Notes under the pieces: generated by a model | What the model was told of the DNA's origin: nothing | What the model saw: the letters and a program-made list of their open reading frames with translations, nothing else | Databases searched by the model: none | Made by a program: the position numbers and the translations under genes | Assembly (NCBI RefSeq): GCF_001280085.1 | Contig: NZ_LGED01000192.1 | Span: 1 to 64,000 of the forward strand | Source: Saccharothrix sp. NRRL B-16348 | GTDB lineage: Bacteria; Actinomycetota; Actinomycetes; Mycobacteriales; Pseudonocardiaceae | DNA length: 64,000 nucleotides | Direction: 5' to 3' | Part shown: piece by piece, positions 43,895-53,329 of the stretch | How the letters are laid out: each line of letters begins with the position of its first letter | How positions within the stretch are numbered: the stretch's first letter is position 1

Positions 43895-43927
43895 ACCGGG
43901 GCCGCCCCGATGAGGGACGGCCCCGGT
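43895..43927. terminator. GC-rich hairpin between convergent ubiA and S8 protease genes
   Basis: ACCGGGGCCG (43895-43904) pairs perfectly with CGGCCCCGGT (43918-43927) around a 13-base loop. It lies 22 bp after the ubiA stop and 15 bp after (on the minus strand) the protease stop at 43943. No T-tract is present, which is common for actinomycete terminators. Probably bidirectional. Confidence 0.75.
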
Positions 43928-43942
43928 GCGCGGAGTGCTCGA

Positions 43943-45130
<1,188 letters not shown>

Positions 45131-45362
45131 GCGGATTCCGTTCTTCGACGGTGACCCCAACCCACCCCGAGGAGCTGTGCAGGGCTCGGGGGTGACGTTG
45201 GGCCACCTTGCCCTCGCTGACAGTCATCACCGTAGGCAACTAGTGCGTTAACTCGGAAGTGTGAACATTTGCCAGTTGAACGCTCAGCGTCAATAAACCG
45301 TGTGACCAGCGTGTTCCCAAAATCCGGGCGCGGTCTGGTGACCGCGGCGCTACGGTCCGGAC

Positions 45363-45818
45363 ATGCGTTTGGAACCGGTCACCGAGGACAACTACCGGGC
45401 CGTCATCGGCCTGGAGGTCCACGAGGAGCAGCGGGCGTTCGTCGCGACGAACCTCAAGTCGATCGCGGACGCCTGGATCTACCGCCCGAAGTTGCAGCCC
45501 CTTGCGCTGTTCAGCGGAGAGGAGCTGGTGGGCTTCACCCTCCTCGAGCGCGACCGGCCGGAGGCGTTGCACATCGTCCGGTTCATGATCGACCGCCGCG
45601 TGCAGGGTCGCGGGCTCGGCCGCAAGGGCCTGGCCGCGATCGCCGACGTGGCGCGGGCCGAGGGCCGCACCGAGCTGGAGCTGAGCGTGGTGCCGGGCAA
45701 CGCGGTGGCACGCGGCCTGTACGCGGCGTTCGGCTTCACCGACACCGGCGAGGTGGACGGCGGCGAGCTCGTGATGCGCCACGAACTCGCCCCGTCGGCT
45801 CACCTCGCCGAGCAGTAG
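45363..45818 (+). CDS. GNAT acetyltransferase (spermidine/diamine type)
   Basis: A 151-residue GNAT enzyme: MRLEPVTEDNYRAVIGLEVH, FTLLERDRPEALHIVRFMID, acetyl-CoA loop DRRVQGRGLGRKGLAAIADV (QGRGLG) and ELSVVPGNAVARGLYAAFGF. The start and overall pattern resemble PaiA/BltD-like polyamine acetyltransferases. TACGGT 7 bases before the ATG could be a -10 element, suggesting a leaderless transcript. Divergent from the S8 protease gene, with 232 bp between. Substrate unproven. Confidence 0.88.
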   Translation: MRLEPVTEDNYRAVIGLEVHEEQRAFVATNLKSIADAWIYRPKLQPLALFSGEELVGFTLLERDRPEALHIVRFMIDRRVQGRGLGRKGLAAIADVARAEGRTELELSVVPGNAVARGLYAAFGFTDTGEVDGGELVMRHELAPSAHLAEQ

Positions 45819-45860
45819 GTCAGCTGGTCAGCCGGCCCACGTGGTCACCTGGTCCCGTGG

Positions 45861-47019
45861 TCAGCGGGACGGCGACCAGTACAGCAGTCGGCCCCACGAC
45901 AGCGGCGTCGCCTCGGTGACGACCGCCGAGTGCACCTGCGCGGGTGTGGCGGTGGGGTTGAGCTGGAGGAAGCGCAGCGTCACGCCGGTGACGTACGCCG
46001 TGGACAGCGACGTGCCGCTGATCGTGTTCGTGGCGGTGTCGCCGGTGTGCCACGCCACGGTGATGTTCATGCCGTACGCGTAGACGTCGACCACCGCGCC
46101 GTAGTTGGAGAACGTCGCCCGGGTGTCGGTCCTGGTGGCCGCGCCGGACGTGAGCGCCTCCCGCACGCGGGCCGGCGAGTAGTTGGCCGCGTCGGAGGCG
46201 CTGCCGCCCGCCGTGACGGACGCCGTGACGCCCGCGGCGATCAGCCGGCGCACCGCGTCGTCCAGCGCGGTGGACGCGCCGCCGCCCAGGCTGAGGTTGG
46301 CCGTGGCGGGCTTGACGTGGTTGCGGGCCACCCAGTCGATGCCCGCGATCACGCCCGCGGTCGTGCCGCCGCCGGTGCCGTTGAGCACCCGGACGCCGCA
46401 CACCAACGCCTGCTTCGCGACGCCGTTCACGCGGCCCGCGATGAGGGACGCGACGGCCGTGCCGTGACCGTTGTCGTCCTGCGGCACGGTGTCGTTGTCC
46501 ACCGCGTCGTAGCCCGCGCAGGTGCGGCCCGCGAACTCGGTGTGCGTGGCCCGGATGCCCGTGTCGATCACGTACGCGCGGGTGCGCAGCCCGGTCGACG
46601 TGTAGCTGTACGTGCCGTTGACCGGCAGCGCGCGCTGGTCGATCCGGTCGAGGCCGAACGGCGCGTTGGTCTGGGTGGTGTGCGCCCGCACGACCTGGTC
46701 CTGCTCGACGTACTCCACCGCCGGGTCGGCGGCGAGCCGGCGGGCCTCCCGCGCGGTCAACGTCGGCGAGCCGGCGGGCCTCCCGCGCGGTCAACGTCGC
46801 GGCGAAGCCGTGCAGCGCCGGGAACGTGCGGGTGACCTGGCCGTCGAGCCGGGCGGTGAGCGCGTCCGCGGCCGTGACGTCCTTGAGCTTGACGATGTAG
46901 CTGCCGGGCACGGCGGTGGCCGAGCCGGCGTGCAGCACCGCGCCCTCGGCGTGTGCCGGCACGGTGAGGGTGACGGCGGCGAGGGCGGCGACGCCCAGGC
47001 CGGACAGCAGTGTGCGCAT
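45861..47019 (-). pseudogene. Frameshifted S8 protease, copy 2 (34-bp duplication in the propeptide)
   Basis: The start at 47019 (MRTLLSGLGVAAL, AAAGGAA upstream) gives a signal peptide and I9 propeptide up to GFAATLTAREARRLA. There a 34-bp tandem duplication (46732-46765 and 46766-46799) shifts the frame; the catalytic part continues in another frame to a stop at 45861. It keeps Asp (YVIDTGIRATHTEF), His (DDNGHGTAVASLIAG) and Ser (SGTSLSTAYVTG), though the last block departs from GTSMATP. Removing one duplicate copy would restore a protein of about 375 residues. Either a pseudogene, a phase-variable state, or an assembly error. Confidence 0.8.
46732..46799. repeat. 34-bp perfect tandem duplication inside protease copy 2
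   Basis: Copy one is 46732-46765, copy two 46766-46799; both start GCGAGCCGGCGGGCC and end GGTCAACGTCG. 34 is 3n+1, so it breaks the reading frame of the minus-strand protease gene. Bases 46666-46765 are identical over 100 bp to 47859-47958 in protease copy 3, and the identity block stops at the duplication junction. Confidence 0.9.
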
Positions 47020-47053
47020 GGCGGGTTCCTTTGCAGGGTGAAGGGTGGGGTTG

Positions 47054-48182
47054 CTACCTCGCGGGCGACCAGTGCAGGAGCCGGCCGCCCCACGGCACAG
47101 GTCCCGAGCGCGTCAGCTCGGTCTGCACCAGGGAGGGGAGGGCGTCGGGGTTGAGGTGGAGGAACCGGGCGGCGACACCGGTGACGAACCCGGTCGCCAT
47201 GGACGTGCCGCTGAGCGTGTTGGTGGCGGTGTCGGTGGTGTGCCACGCCGACGTGATGCCGATGCCCGGCGCGTACAGGTCCACGCCCGGGCCGTAGTTG
47301 GAGAACGGCGCCCTGGCGTCGGTCTGCGTGTGGGCGCCCGACGTGATGGCCTCGACGACCCTGGCGGGCGAGGTGTTGCCGACGCCGGCGTTGCTGCTGC
47401 CGGCGGTGACGGACGCGGTGACGCCCGAGGCGATCAGCCGGCGCACCGCGTCGTCCAGCGCGACGGACGCCGAGCCGCCGAGGCTGAAGTTCGCCACGGC
47501 GGGACGGCTCGCGTTCAGCCGCACCCAGTCGACGCCCGCGATGACACCGGCGATCGTGCCGCTGCCCTGGCCGTTGAGCACCCGCACGCCCGCGACCCGC
47601 GCGCGCTTGGCCACGCCGTACGTGCTGCCGGCGATGATGCCCGCGACGTGCGTGCCGTGACCGTTGTCGTCCTGGGCGACGGAGTCGTTGTCCACGGCGT
47701 CGTAGCCGTGCACGGCCCGGCCGCCGAACTCGGCGTGCGTGACCCGGATGCCGGTGTCGATCACGTACGCGGTGACGCCCGCGCCGGTGGAGGTGTAGCT
47801 GTAGGTGGTGCTGAGCGGCAGGGCGGTCTGGTCGATGCGGTCCAGACCCCAGGGAGCATTGGTCTGGGTGGTGTGCGCCCGCACGACCTGGTCCTGCTCG
47901 ACGTACTCCACCGCCGGGTCGGCGGCGAGCCGGCGGGCCTCCCGCGCGGTCAACGTCGGTCAACGTCGCGGCGAAGCCGCCGAACGCGGCGTACTCCCGG
48001 GTCACCCGTCCGTCCAAGCGGCCGGCGACGGCGTCGGCGGGGTCCTTGAGCTTGACGATGTAGCTGCCGGGCACCGCGGTCGGCGAGCCGGCGTGCAGGA
48101 CGGCGCCCTCGGCGTGGGCGGGCGCGGCCAGCAGGGTGGTGGTCAACGCGGCCACGGCGACGCCCGGTAAGAGCTTTCGCAT
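47054..48182 (-). pseudogene. Frameshifted S8 protease, copy 3 (10-bp duplication in the propeptide)
   Basis: The start at 48182 (MRKLLPGVAVAAL, AAAGGAAAG upstream) gives a signal peptide and I9 propeptide up to GGFAATLT. A 10-bp tandem duplication (47949-47958, 47959-47968) then shifts the frame. The catalytic domain resumes as TAREARRLAADPAVEYVEQD and ends at 47054, with Asp (YVIDTGIRVTHAEF), His (DDNGHGTHVAGIIAG) and Ser (SGTSMATGFVTG) intact. Loss of one 10-bp copy would give a complete 370-residue protease. Same interpretation choices as copy 2; the catalytic residues look under selection. Confidence 0.8.
47949..47968. repeat. 10-bp perfect tandem duplication inside protease copy 3
   Basis: GTCAACGTCG occurs twice in a row (47949-47958, 47959-47968). 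As 10 is 3n+1, it causes a frameshift. The same decamer ends the 34-bp duplication in copy 2, so both paralogues are broken at the same place in the propeptide. Confidence 0.9.
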
Positions 48183-48961
48183 ACGGCTTTCCTTTGCGGG
48201 GTAAGGGATCCCCCGGCGCGGATCACGCGCGGGGCTGCCAGTGTGCCCAACTCCGCGCGGGCGGGGGGTGTCCGGCGCGGGAGTCGGTTCGGAGAACCAC
48301 CGCCGAGGTCGGCGCGCGACGTCGACCCGGGCGGAACCGCACAACGGCGGAGAGGCGCGTGAGACGCACTCGGACAACGTGATTGAGAAGCGATTCAACG
48401 CTGTGGAGAAAATACGGCCGGCGGCGCTCCCGAAACGAGAGGCGAGCGTGTCCGCGGCCAACACGGAGAAGTTCTTCGGGGTGACTATGTAACCGTTGGA
48501 CCGGCGGTCCGCGCCACGGACTGGGCGGATGGCACCCCTGGCGACCGGCACGAGGGTCGCCACCAGCGGGAACACCGTTGGCACGACTATTGTGCCGACG
48601 GTCAACGTGAGCTTCGGCATAGGGGTTCCGCTCTCCGTTGCGAACGGCCGGCGGGACGGGATTCCGACCGGCGTCGAAGCCCGCGACCGGGCGGGGTGTG
48701 CCGCGCGTCACCCCACCTACCCGAGGCTATGGGCCGGGCCGCGTACCGGGAAGGGACCGAATGCCCGAGCGCGGTGCGGCGATCGCGGTAACCGGGACCT
48801 TCACACCCGTGCTGTTAATGAGAATTCAAACATTCCACAGCCGACCGGATTTGCGGGTCCGATTCGGTCAAATTCAGGGCGGGAAACCCGATCGGCTGTA
48901 CCGCCCCGGCGATTTCGCACGATAACGTCGCTCGCCTTGTCCTTGGGAGAACGGAGCGAAG
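48183..48961. other. 779-bp interval with protease remnant and regulator promoter
   Basis: Apart from the S8 propeptide remnant (48369-48620) no gene is seen. The segment 48780-48920 is relatively AT-rich (for example around TGTTAATGAGAATTC at 48814) and probably holds the promoter of the HTH gene starting at 48962. The 48183-48368 part probably holds the promoter of protease copy 3. Confidence 0.5.
48369..48620 (-). pseudogene. Signal-peptide/propeptide remnant of a fourth S8 protease
   Basis: From the ATG at 48620 the minus strand reads MPKLTLTVGTIVVPTVFPLV (hydrophobic leader), then NGYIVTPKNFSVLAADTLAS and RFGSAAGRIFSTALNRFSIT, which is an I9 propeptide (compare YIVKLKD...STALNGFS in the intact copy). 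After ITLSE (about 48369) homology stops, and no catalytic domain follows. The frame stays open into copy 3, but the linker is not protease-like. Lower GC than its neighbours suggests decay. Confidence 0.65.
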
Positions 48962-49924
48962 ATGCCTACGCCAGTCGTCGGACCGGAATCGCGGACGCGC
49001 GATCCCCGACGGATCGATGCGGGGGCCGACCCCTTCGCGGACGCATTGCGTGCGGCGATCCGCGCCAAAGGGCTCAGCCTGGAACGCATCCAGCACAAGC
49101 TGCGGGCGCGCGGCGTGGCGGTCAGCATCGCCGCGCTGAGCTACTGGCAGTCCGGTCGCAGGCGACCGGAACGACCGGACTCGCTCACCGCCGTCAGCCA
49201 CCTGGAGGAGATCCTGGACGTCGGCGCGGGCGGGTTGAGCTCGTTGCTCGGACCACCGCGGCCACGCGGCAAGGCCCGACCCCGTTCCCGCGTGTCGGGT
49301 CCGGAGGGCTGGGTCGGCGAGAGCGACTACGCGACCATCGCGGAGCTGCTGGCCGACATCGACACCAGCACCGACCAAGACCTCACCCGGCTCAGCCTGC
49401 GCGACCAGGTGGAGCTCGCGATGGACGGCAGCACGCGCCGGGTGCGGTCGCGGCAGGTGCTGCGCGCCGAGCGCTCGGGCGTCGACCGGGTGCTGCTCGG
49501 CTACGACACCCGGCTGCCCGGCGACCCGCTGCCGGTCATCGGCACGCTGCGCTCGTGCAGACTGGGGCGGGTATCCGCCGACCCGCGCAACGGTCTGATG
49601 GTCGCCGAACTGCTGCTGGACCGCCCGCTGCGCCGGGGTGAGCGAACGGCCGTCGAGTACGAGCTGATCCACGTGGCACCACACCACCCGACGTTCGACA
49701 ACACGCACTCGCGGCGCTTCCGCCACCCCGTTCGCGAGTACGTCCTGGAGGTCCGGTACGACTCACGGTGCCGACCCGCGCGTTGTGAACAATTCACGAC
49801 CGGTTTGACCGGTGGCGAACCGACCGACGTGCGCGAGACCCCGGTGGACACGTGGGGCTACGCGTACGCGGTCGCGCTCGACTTCGGTCCCGGCGTGGTC
49901 GGCTTGCGCTGGGAATGGGCCTGA
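48962..49924 (+). CDS. XRE-like helix-turn-helix protein
   Basis: A 320-residue cytosolic protein. Residues about 22-95 form a helix-turn-helix: PFADALRAAIRAKGLSLERI, HKLRARGVAVSIAALSYWQS, GRRRPERPDSLTAVSHLEEI. This divergent XRE pattern with SYWQSGRRRPERP is frequent in actinomycetes. Residues 125-320 are a mostly beta domain (VLLGYDTRLPGDPLPVIGTL, ELLLDRPLRRGERTAVEYEL, WGYAYAVALDFGPGVVGLRW) with no motif I recognise. GGAG is near the ATG. Divergent or convergent partners give no clue; possible developmental or stress regulator. Confidence 0.75.
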   Translation: MPTPVVGPESRTRDPRRIDAGADPFADALRAAIRAKGLSLERIQHKLRARGVAVSIAALSYWQSGRRRPERPDSLTAVSHLEEILDVGAGGLSSLLGPPRPRGKARPRSRVSGPEGWVGESDYATIAELLADIDTSTDQDLTRLSLRDQVELAMDGSTRRVRSRQVLRAERSGVDRVLLGYDTRLPGDPLPVIGTLRSCRLGRVSADPRNGLMVAELLLDRPLRRGERTAVEYELIHVAPHHPTFDNTHSRRFRHPVREYVLEVRYDSRCRPARCEQFTTGLTGGEPTDVRETPVDTWGYAYAVALDFGPGVVGLRWEWA

Positions 49925-49925
49925 C

Positions 49926-51089
49926 TCAATAGGAGCGCGGCAACTTCAGGGTGTGCTGCGCCACGAAGTTCAGGATCATTTCCCGGCTGACCGGGGCGAT
50001 GCGGGACAACCGGGACGCGGCCAGCATGGCGCCGAGTCCGTACTCGGACGACAGCCCGTTGCCGCCGTGGACCTGGATGGCCTGGTCCACCGCCCCCGCC
50101 ACCGCCTCCCCCGCCGCGTACTTGGCCATGTTGGCCGCCTCACCAGCAGCCCGGTCCTCCCCAGCGTCGTAGAGAGCCGCGGCCTTCTGGGTCATCAGCC
50201 TCGCCAGCTCGACCTGGATCGCGCACTGCGCCAACGGGTGCGCGATGCCCTGGTGCGCGCCGATCGGCGTGTCCCAGACCGTTCTGGTGCGGGCGTACTC
50301 GCTCGCCTGGTCGAGTGCGCGGCGGGCCATGCCGGTGGCGAAGGACGCCGCCATGATCCGCTCCGGGTTGAGCCCGGCGAACAGCTGGGCCAGCCCCGCG
50401 TCCTCGGCGCCGACCAGCGCGTCCAGCGGCAGGCGCACGTCGTCGAAGAAGCAGGTGAACTGCTTCTCGGGCGACTGCACGTCCATCGGGATGTGCTGGA
50501 AGGTGAAGCCGGGCGCGTTCGTCGGCACGATCATCAGGGAAGGGAGCAGCCGCTGGCCGGTGGCGTCGACGTGCCGGGCGACGACCATCACCGCCTCGAC
50601 CTCGTCCACGCCGGAGATGAACGACTTGCCACCGCTCAGGACCCACTCGTCGCCGTCGCGGTGGACGGCGGTGGCGAGCTTGTGCGAGTTGGAGCCCGCG
50701 TCGGACTCCGTGATGGCGAAGGCCATCTTGGTGGTGCCGTCGGCGAACCCGGGCAGCCACCGCCGCTTCTGCTCGGCGGTGCCGAAGCGGGCGACGATCG
50801 TGGCGCAGATGGCGGGCGACACCACGGTCAGCAGCAGCGGGCAGCCCGCGCGGGCCAGCTCCTCGCACACGGCGGCGAGGTCGCCGATCCCGCCGCCACC
50901 GCCGCCATACTCCTCGGGCACGGCCACGCCGAGGTAGCCGAGCTTGCCCGCCTCGGCCCACAGCTCGTCGGTCTTCTCGCCCGCCTTGGCCTTGGCGGTG
51001 AAGTACTCGTGGCCGTACTTGCCGGCGAGGTCGGCGACGGCCTTGCGCAGCGCCTGCCGCTCTTCGCTCTCGGTGAAGTTGGTGGTCAT
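49926..51089 (-). CDS. Acyl-CoA dehydrogenase (second of the operon)
   Basis: A 387-residue FAD enzyme: FAITESDAGSNSHKLAT (flavin/substrate loop), PSLMIVPTNAPGFTFQHIPM, MARRALDQASEYARTRTVWDTPIG and QVHGGNGLSSEYGLGAML, ending with the usual helical C-terminus. It should introduce an alpha,beta double bond into an acyl-CoA and pass electrons to ETF. Last gene of a minus-strand operon; the ATG at 51089 overlaps the carboxylase-alpha stop (ATGA). A 1-bp gap separates it from the convergent HTH gene. Acyl chain unknown, branched or terpenoid by context. Confidence 0.92.
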   Translation of the reverse strand: MTTNFTESEERQALRKAVADLAGKYGHEYFTAKAKAGEKTDELWAEAGKLGYLGVAVPEEYGGGGGGIGDLAAVCEELARAGCPLLLTVVSPAICATIVARFGTAEQKRRWLPGFADGTTKMAFAITESDAGSNSHKLATAVHRDGDEWVLSGGKSFISGVDEVEAVMVVARHVDATGQRLLPSLMIVPTNAPGFTFQHIPMDVQSPEKQFTCFFDDVRLPLDALVGAEDAGLAQLFAGLNPERIMAASFATGMARRALDQASEYARTRTVWDTPIGAHQGIAHPLAQCAIQVELARLMTQKAAALYDAGEDRAAGEAANMAKYAAGEAVAGAVDQAIQVHGGNGLSSEYGLGAMLAASRLSRIAPVSREMILNFVAQHTLKLPRSY

Positions 51090-53005
51090 GACCCGCCCGT
51101 CCCTCCAGTCGACTCCAGCCCTCCGGTCGACTCCAGGCGCGGCTCATCGGCCACGACCGCGAGCACGGCGCCCGCGTCGACCTGTTGACCCGCTCGCACC
51201 AGCACTTCCGCGACCGCGCCGCCGGTGGTGGCGAGCACGCGGTGCTCCATCTTCATGGCTTCCAGCACGAGCAGCTCCGCGCCGGCCTCGACCCGTTGCC
51301 CCGGCTCGACCGCGACCCGCACCACCGTGCCTGGCATCGGCGCGACGGTGGCGCCCTCGGCGATCTCGGCCCGCGGCTCGGGGAACCGGGGCCGGAGCTT
51401 CAGCGACACGGGGCCGACCTCGACCCGGTCGCCGTACACCGCGACCGGGTACGTCGTGCGCACCCCGGCCCGCTCGAACGTCACCGCCTCCGGTGAGGCG
51501 GCGACGACCGTCAGGTCGAGGCTCGTCTCCACGCCCGCGCGGGTGTGCCGGTAGTCGACCTCCACCGCGTCGTCGCCGTGCTCGAACACGGCTCTCTGCG
51601 GCTGGGACGCGAGGTTGCGCCAGCCCAGCGGCAGGGTGGTGCGCCGTCGTTCGGCGAGCGCGAGGGCGGCGGCCAGCGCGGCGGGTCGGACGTCCACCGG
51701 TTCGAGGGTGGTGAGGCCGTGCCGGTCCAGGAAGGAGGTGTGGGTGTTGCCCGCGGCGAACTCCGGGTGGCGGAGCGTGCGGACCAGCAGGTCGCGGTTG
51801 GTGACGAGGCCGTGCAGCTCGGCGCGTTCGAGGGCGGCGGCCAGCTTGCGGATCGCCGCGTGCCTGGTCGGCGCCCAGGCGATCACCTTGGCCAGCATCG
51901 GGTCGTAGTGCACGCCCACCTCGCTGCCGTCCTCCACGCCGCTGTCCACGCGCACGCCGGCCGGCACGGCGAACCGGTGCAGGGTGCCGCTCGCGGGCCG
52001 CCAGTCGTGCGCCGGGTCCTCGGCGTAGAGGCGGGCTTCGACGGCGTGGCCGTTCGGGGGCGGCGGTTCGGCGGGGAGCCGGGCGCCTTCGGCGATGGCG
52101 AGCTGCCAGGCCACCAGGTCGACGCCGAACACTTCCTCGGTGACGGGGTGCTCCACCTGGAGGCGGGTGTTGACCTCCAGGAAGTGGAAGGAGCCGTCGT
52201 CGGTGAAGAGGAACTCCACCGTGCCCGCGCCGACGTAGCCGATGGCCTCGGCGGCCTTGGTGGCGGCGTCGAACAGCCGTTGCCGTGCCTGGGCGGACAC
52301 GGCGGGGCTGGGCGTCTCCTCGATGATCTTCTGGTGGCGGCGCTGGACGGAGCACTCCCGCTCGCCCAACGCCCACACCGTGCCGTGCGCGTCGGCGAGG
52401 ACCTGCACCTCGACGTGCCGCGCGTGCTCCAGCAGCGGCTCGCAGAAGACGGTGCCGTCGCCGAACGCCGACTCGGCCTCACGGCGCGCGGCGGCCACCT
52501 GCCCGGCCAGCTCGGCGGCGGACCGCACGACCCGCATCCCGCGCCCACCGCCGCCCGCGGAAGCCTTGACCAGCAAGGGGAACTCGGTGGCGGACTCCGG
52601 GTCCAGCTCGGGCAGCACCGGCACGCCGGCCGCCGCCATCCTCTTCTTCGCCGCGACCTTCGACCCCATCGCGTCGATGACCTCGGGGGCCGGCCCGACC
52701 CACGTGAGCCCGGCGGCGAGGACGGCACGCGCGAAGGACGCGTTCTCGGACAGGAACCCGTAGCCCGGGTGCACGGCGTCCGCACCGGCCGCGAGCGCGG
52801 CGGCCACCACTGCGTCGCCGCGCAGGTAGGTCTCGGCGGGGGTCGCACCGGGCAGCCGGACCGCCGCGTCGGCCTCGCGCACGTGCGGCGATTCCGCGTC
52901 GGGGTCGGAGAACACGGCGACCGGCGACACCCCGACCTCGCGGCACGTCCTGATCACCCGGCGGGCGATCTCACCGCGGTTGGCGATCAACAGCTTGCGG
53001 ATCAT
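51086..53005 (-). CDS. Acyl-CoA carboxylase alpha subunit (biotin carboxylase plus BCCP)
   Basis: A 639-residue protein. Biotin carboxylase, residues 1-450: RKLLIANRGEIARRVIRTCR, PGYGFLSENASFARA, KASAGGGGRGMRVV (ATP grasp), ECSVQRRHQKIIEETPSP and EVNTRLQVEHPVTE. The C-terminal biotinyl domain has VLEAMKMEHRVLATTGG with the biotinyl-Lys in AMKM. The chain ends in a short LESTGG duplication. ATG 53005 starts MIRKLLIANRGE as in the family. Together with the beta subunit it would carboxylate a branched or geranyl-type acyl-CoA; substrate is inference. Confidence 0.94.
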   Translation of the reverse strand: MIRKLLIANRGEIARRVIRTCREVGVSPVAVFSDPDAESPHVREADAAVRLPGATPAETYLRGDAVVAAALAAGADAVHPGYGFLSENASFARAVLAAGLTWVGPAPEVIDAMGSKVAAKKRMAAAGVPVLPELDPESATEFPLLVKASAGGGGRGMRVVRSAAELAGQVAAARREAESAFGDGTVFCEPLLEHARHVEVQVLADAHGTVWALGERECSVQRRHQKIIEETPSPAVSAQARQRLFDAATKAAEAIGYVGAGTVEFLFTDDGSFHFLEVNTRLQVEHPVTEEVFGVDLVAWQLAIAEGARLPAEPPPPNGHAVEARLYAEDPAHDWRPASGTLHRFAVPAGVRVDSGVEDGSEVGVHYDPMLAKVIAWAPTRHAAIRKLAAALERAELHGLVTNRDLLVRTLRHPEFAAGNTHTSFLDRHGLTTLEPVDVRPAALAAALALAERRRTTLPLGWRNLASQPQRAVFEHGDDAVEVDYRHTRAGVETSLDLTVVAASPEAVTFERAGVRTTYPVAVYGDRVEVGPVSLKLRPRFPEPRAEIAEGATVAPMPGTVVRVAVEPGQRVEAGAELLVLEAMKMEHRVLATTGGAVAEVLVRAGQQVDAGAVLAVVADEPRLESTGGLESTGGTGGS

Positions 53006-53329
53006 CACGACCCCATCCCGGACAGCCGACGCCGGCCCGCTCGCCCCGACCGGACGACCGCCGGAACGAACCCCACCGACAACACCCCACCCACGCCACA
53101 CTCTCGACCGACGTCGCCCGGACTCCCGACCACCACGACCCGGCCGGACCGCCGCACCGACCCGCTCGACGCCCGATCCCGAGACCCGGCTGAACGGCCG
53201 AACAACCGCGGCGCGCACCCGGCTCTGGCCGCTGCACGGGTCGCCGGTGGGGCGAAGGTCAAGGCAGGCCCGCCTGGCCGGGCCGTGCCCGGGACGGGTG
53301 TCGAGGCTGGTTCGCGGATCATCGTGCCC
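53006..53329. other. 324-bp gap inside the acyl-CoA operon
   Basis: No gene is seen between the carboxylase alpha start (53005) and the beta-subunit stop (53330). It is unusual in an operon whose other junctions overlap by 4 bp. It is Pro/Arg-codon-like but lacks a start with ribosome-binding site, and may hold a second promoter for the alpha subunit and last dehydrogenase. Confidence 0.5.

Noticed and set aside
45861..46760. Treating the catalytic part of protease copy 2 as an independent gene from 46760
   Set aside because: The start would be TTG inside the duplicated segment with no ribosome-binding site, and the product would lack signal peptide and most of the propeptide.
46791..48620. 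A continuous 609-codon minus-strand frame joining the fourth protease remnant, copy 3 N-terminus and shifted sequence
   Set aside because: Homology changes frame inside it, and the linker (48183-48368) is not protein-like. It arises from lack of stops in high-GC DNA.
53006..53218. N-terminal extension of the carboxylase alpha subunit
   Set aside because: Family members start at MIRKLLIANRGE; the extra Arg/Gly/Ser-rich residues have no counterpart.
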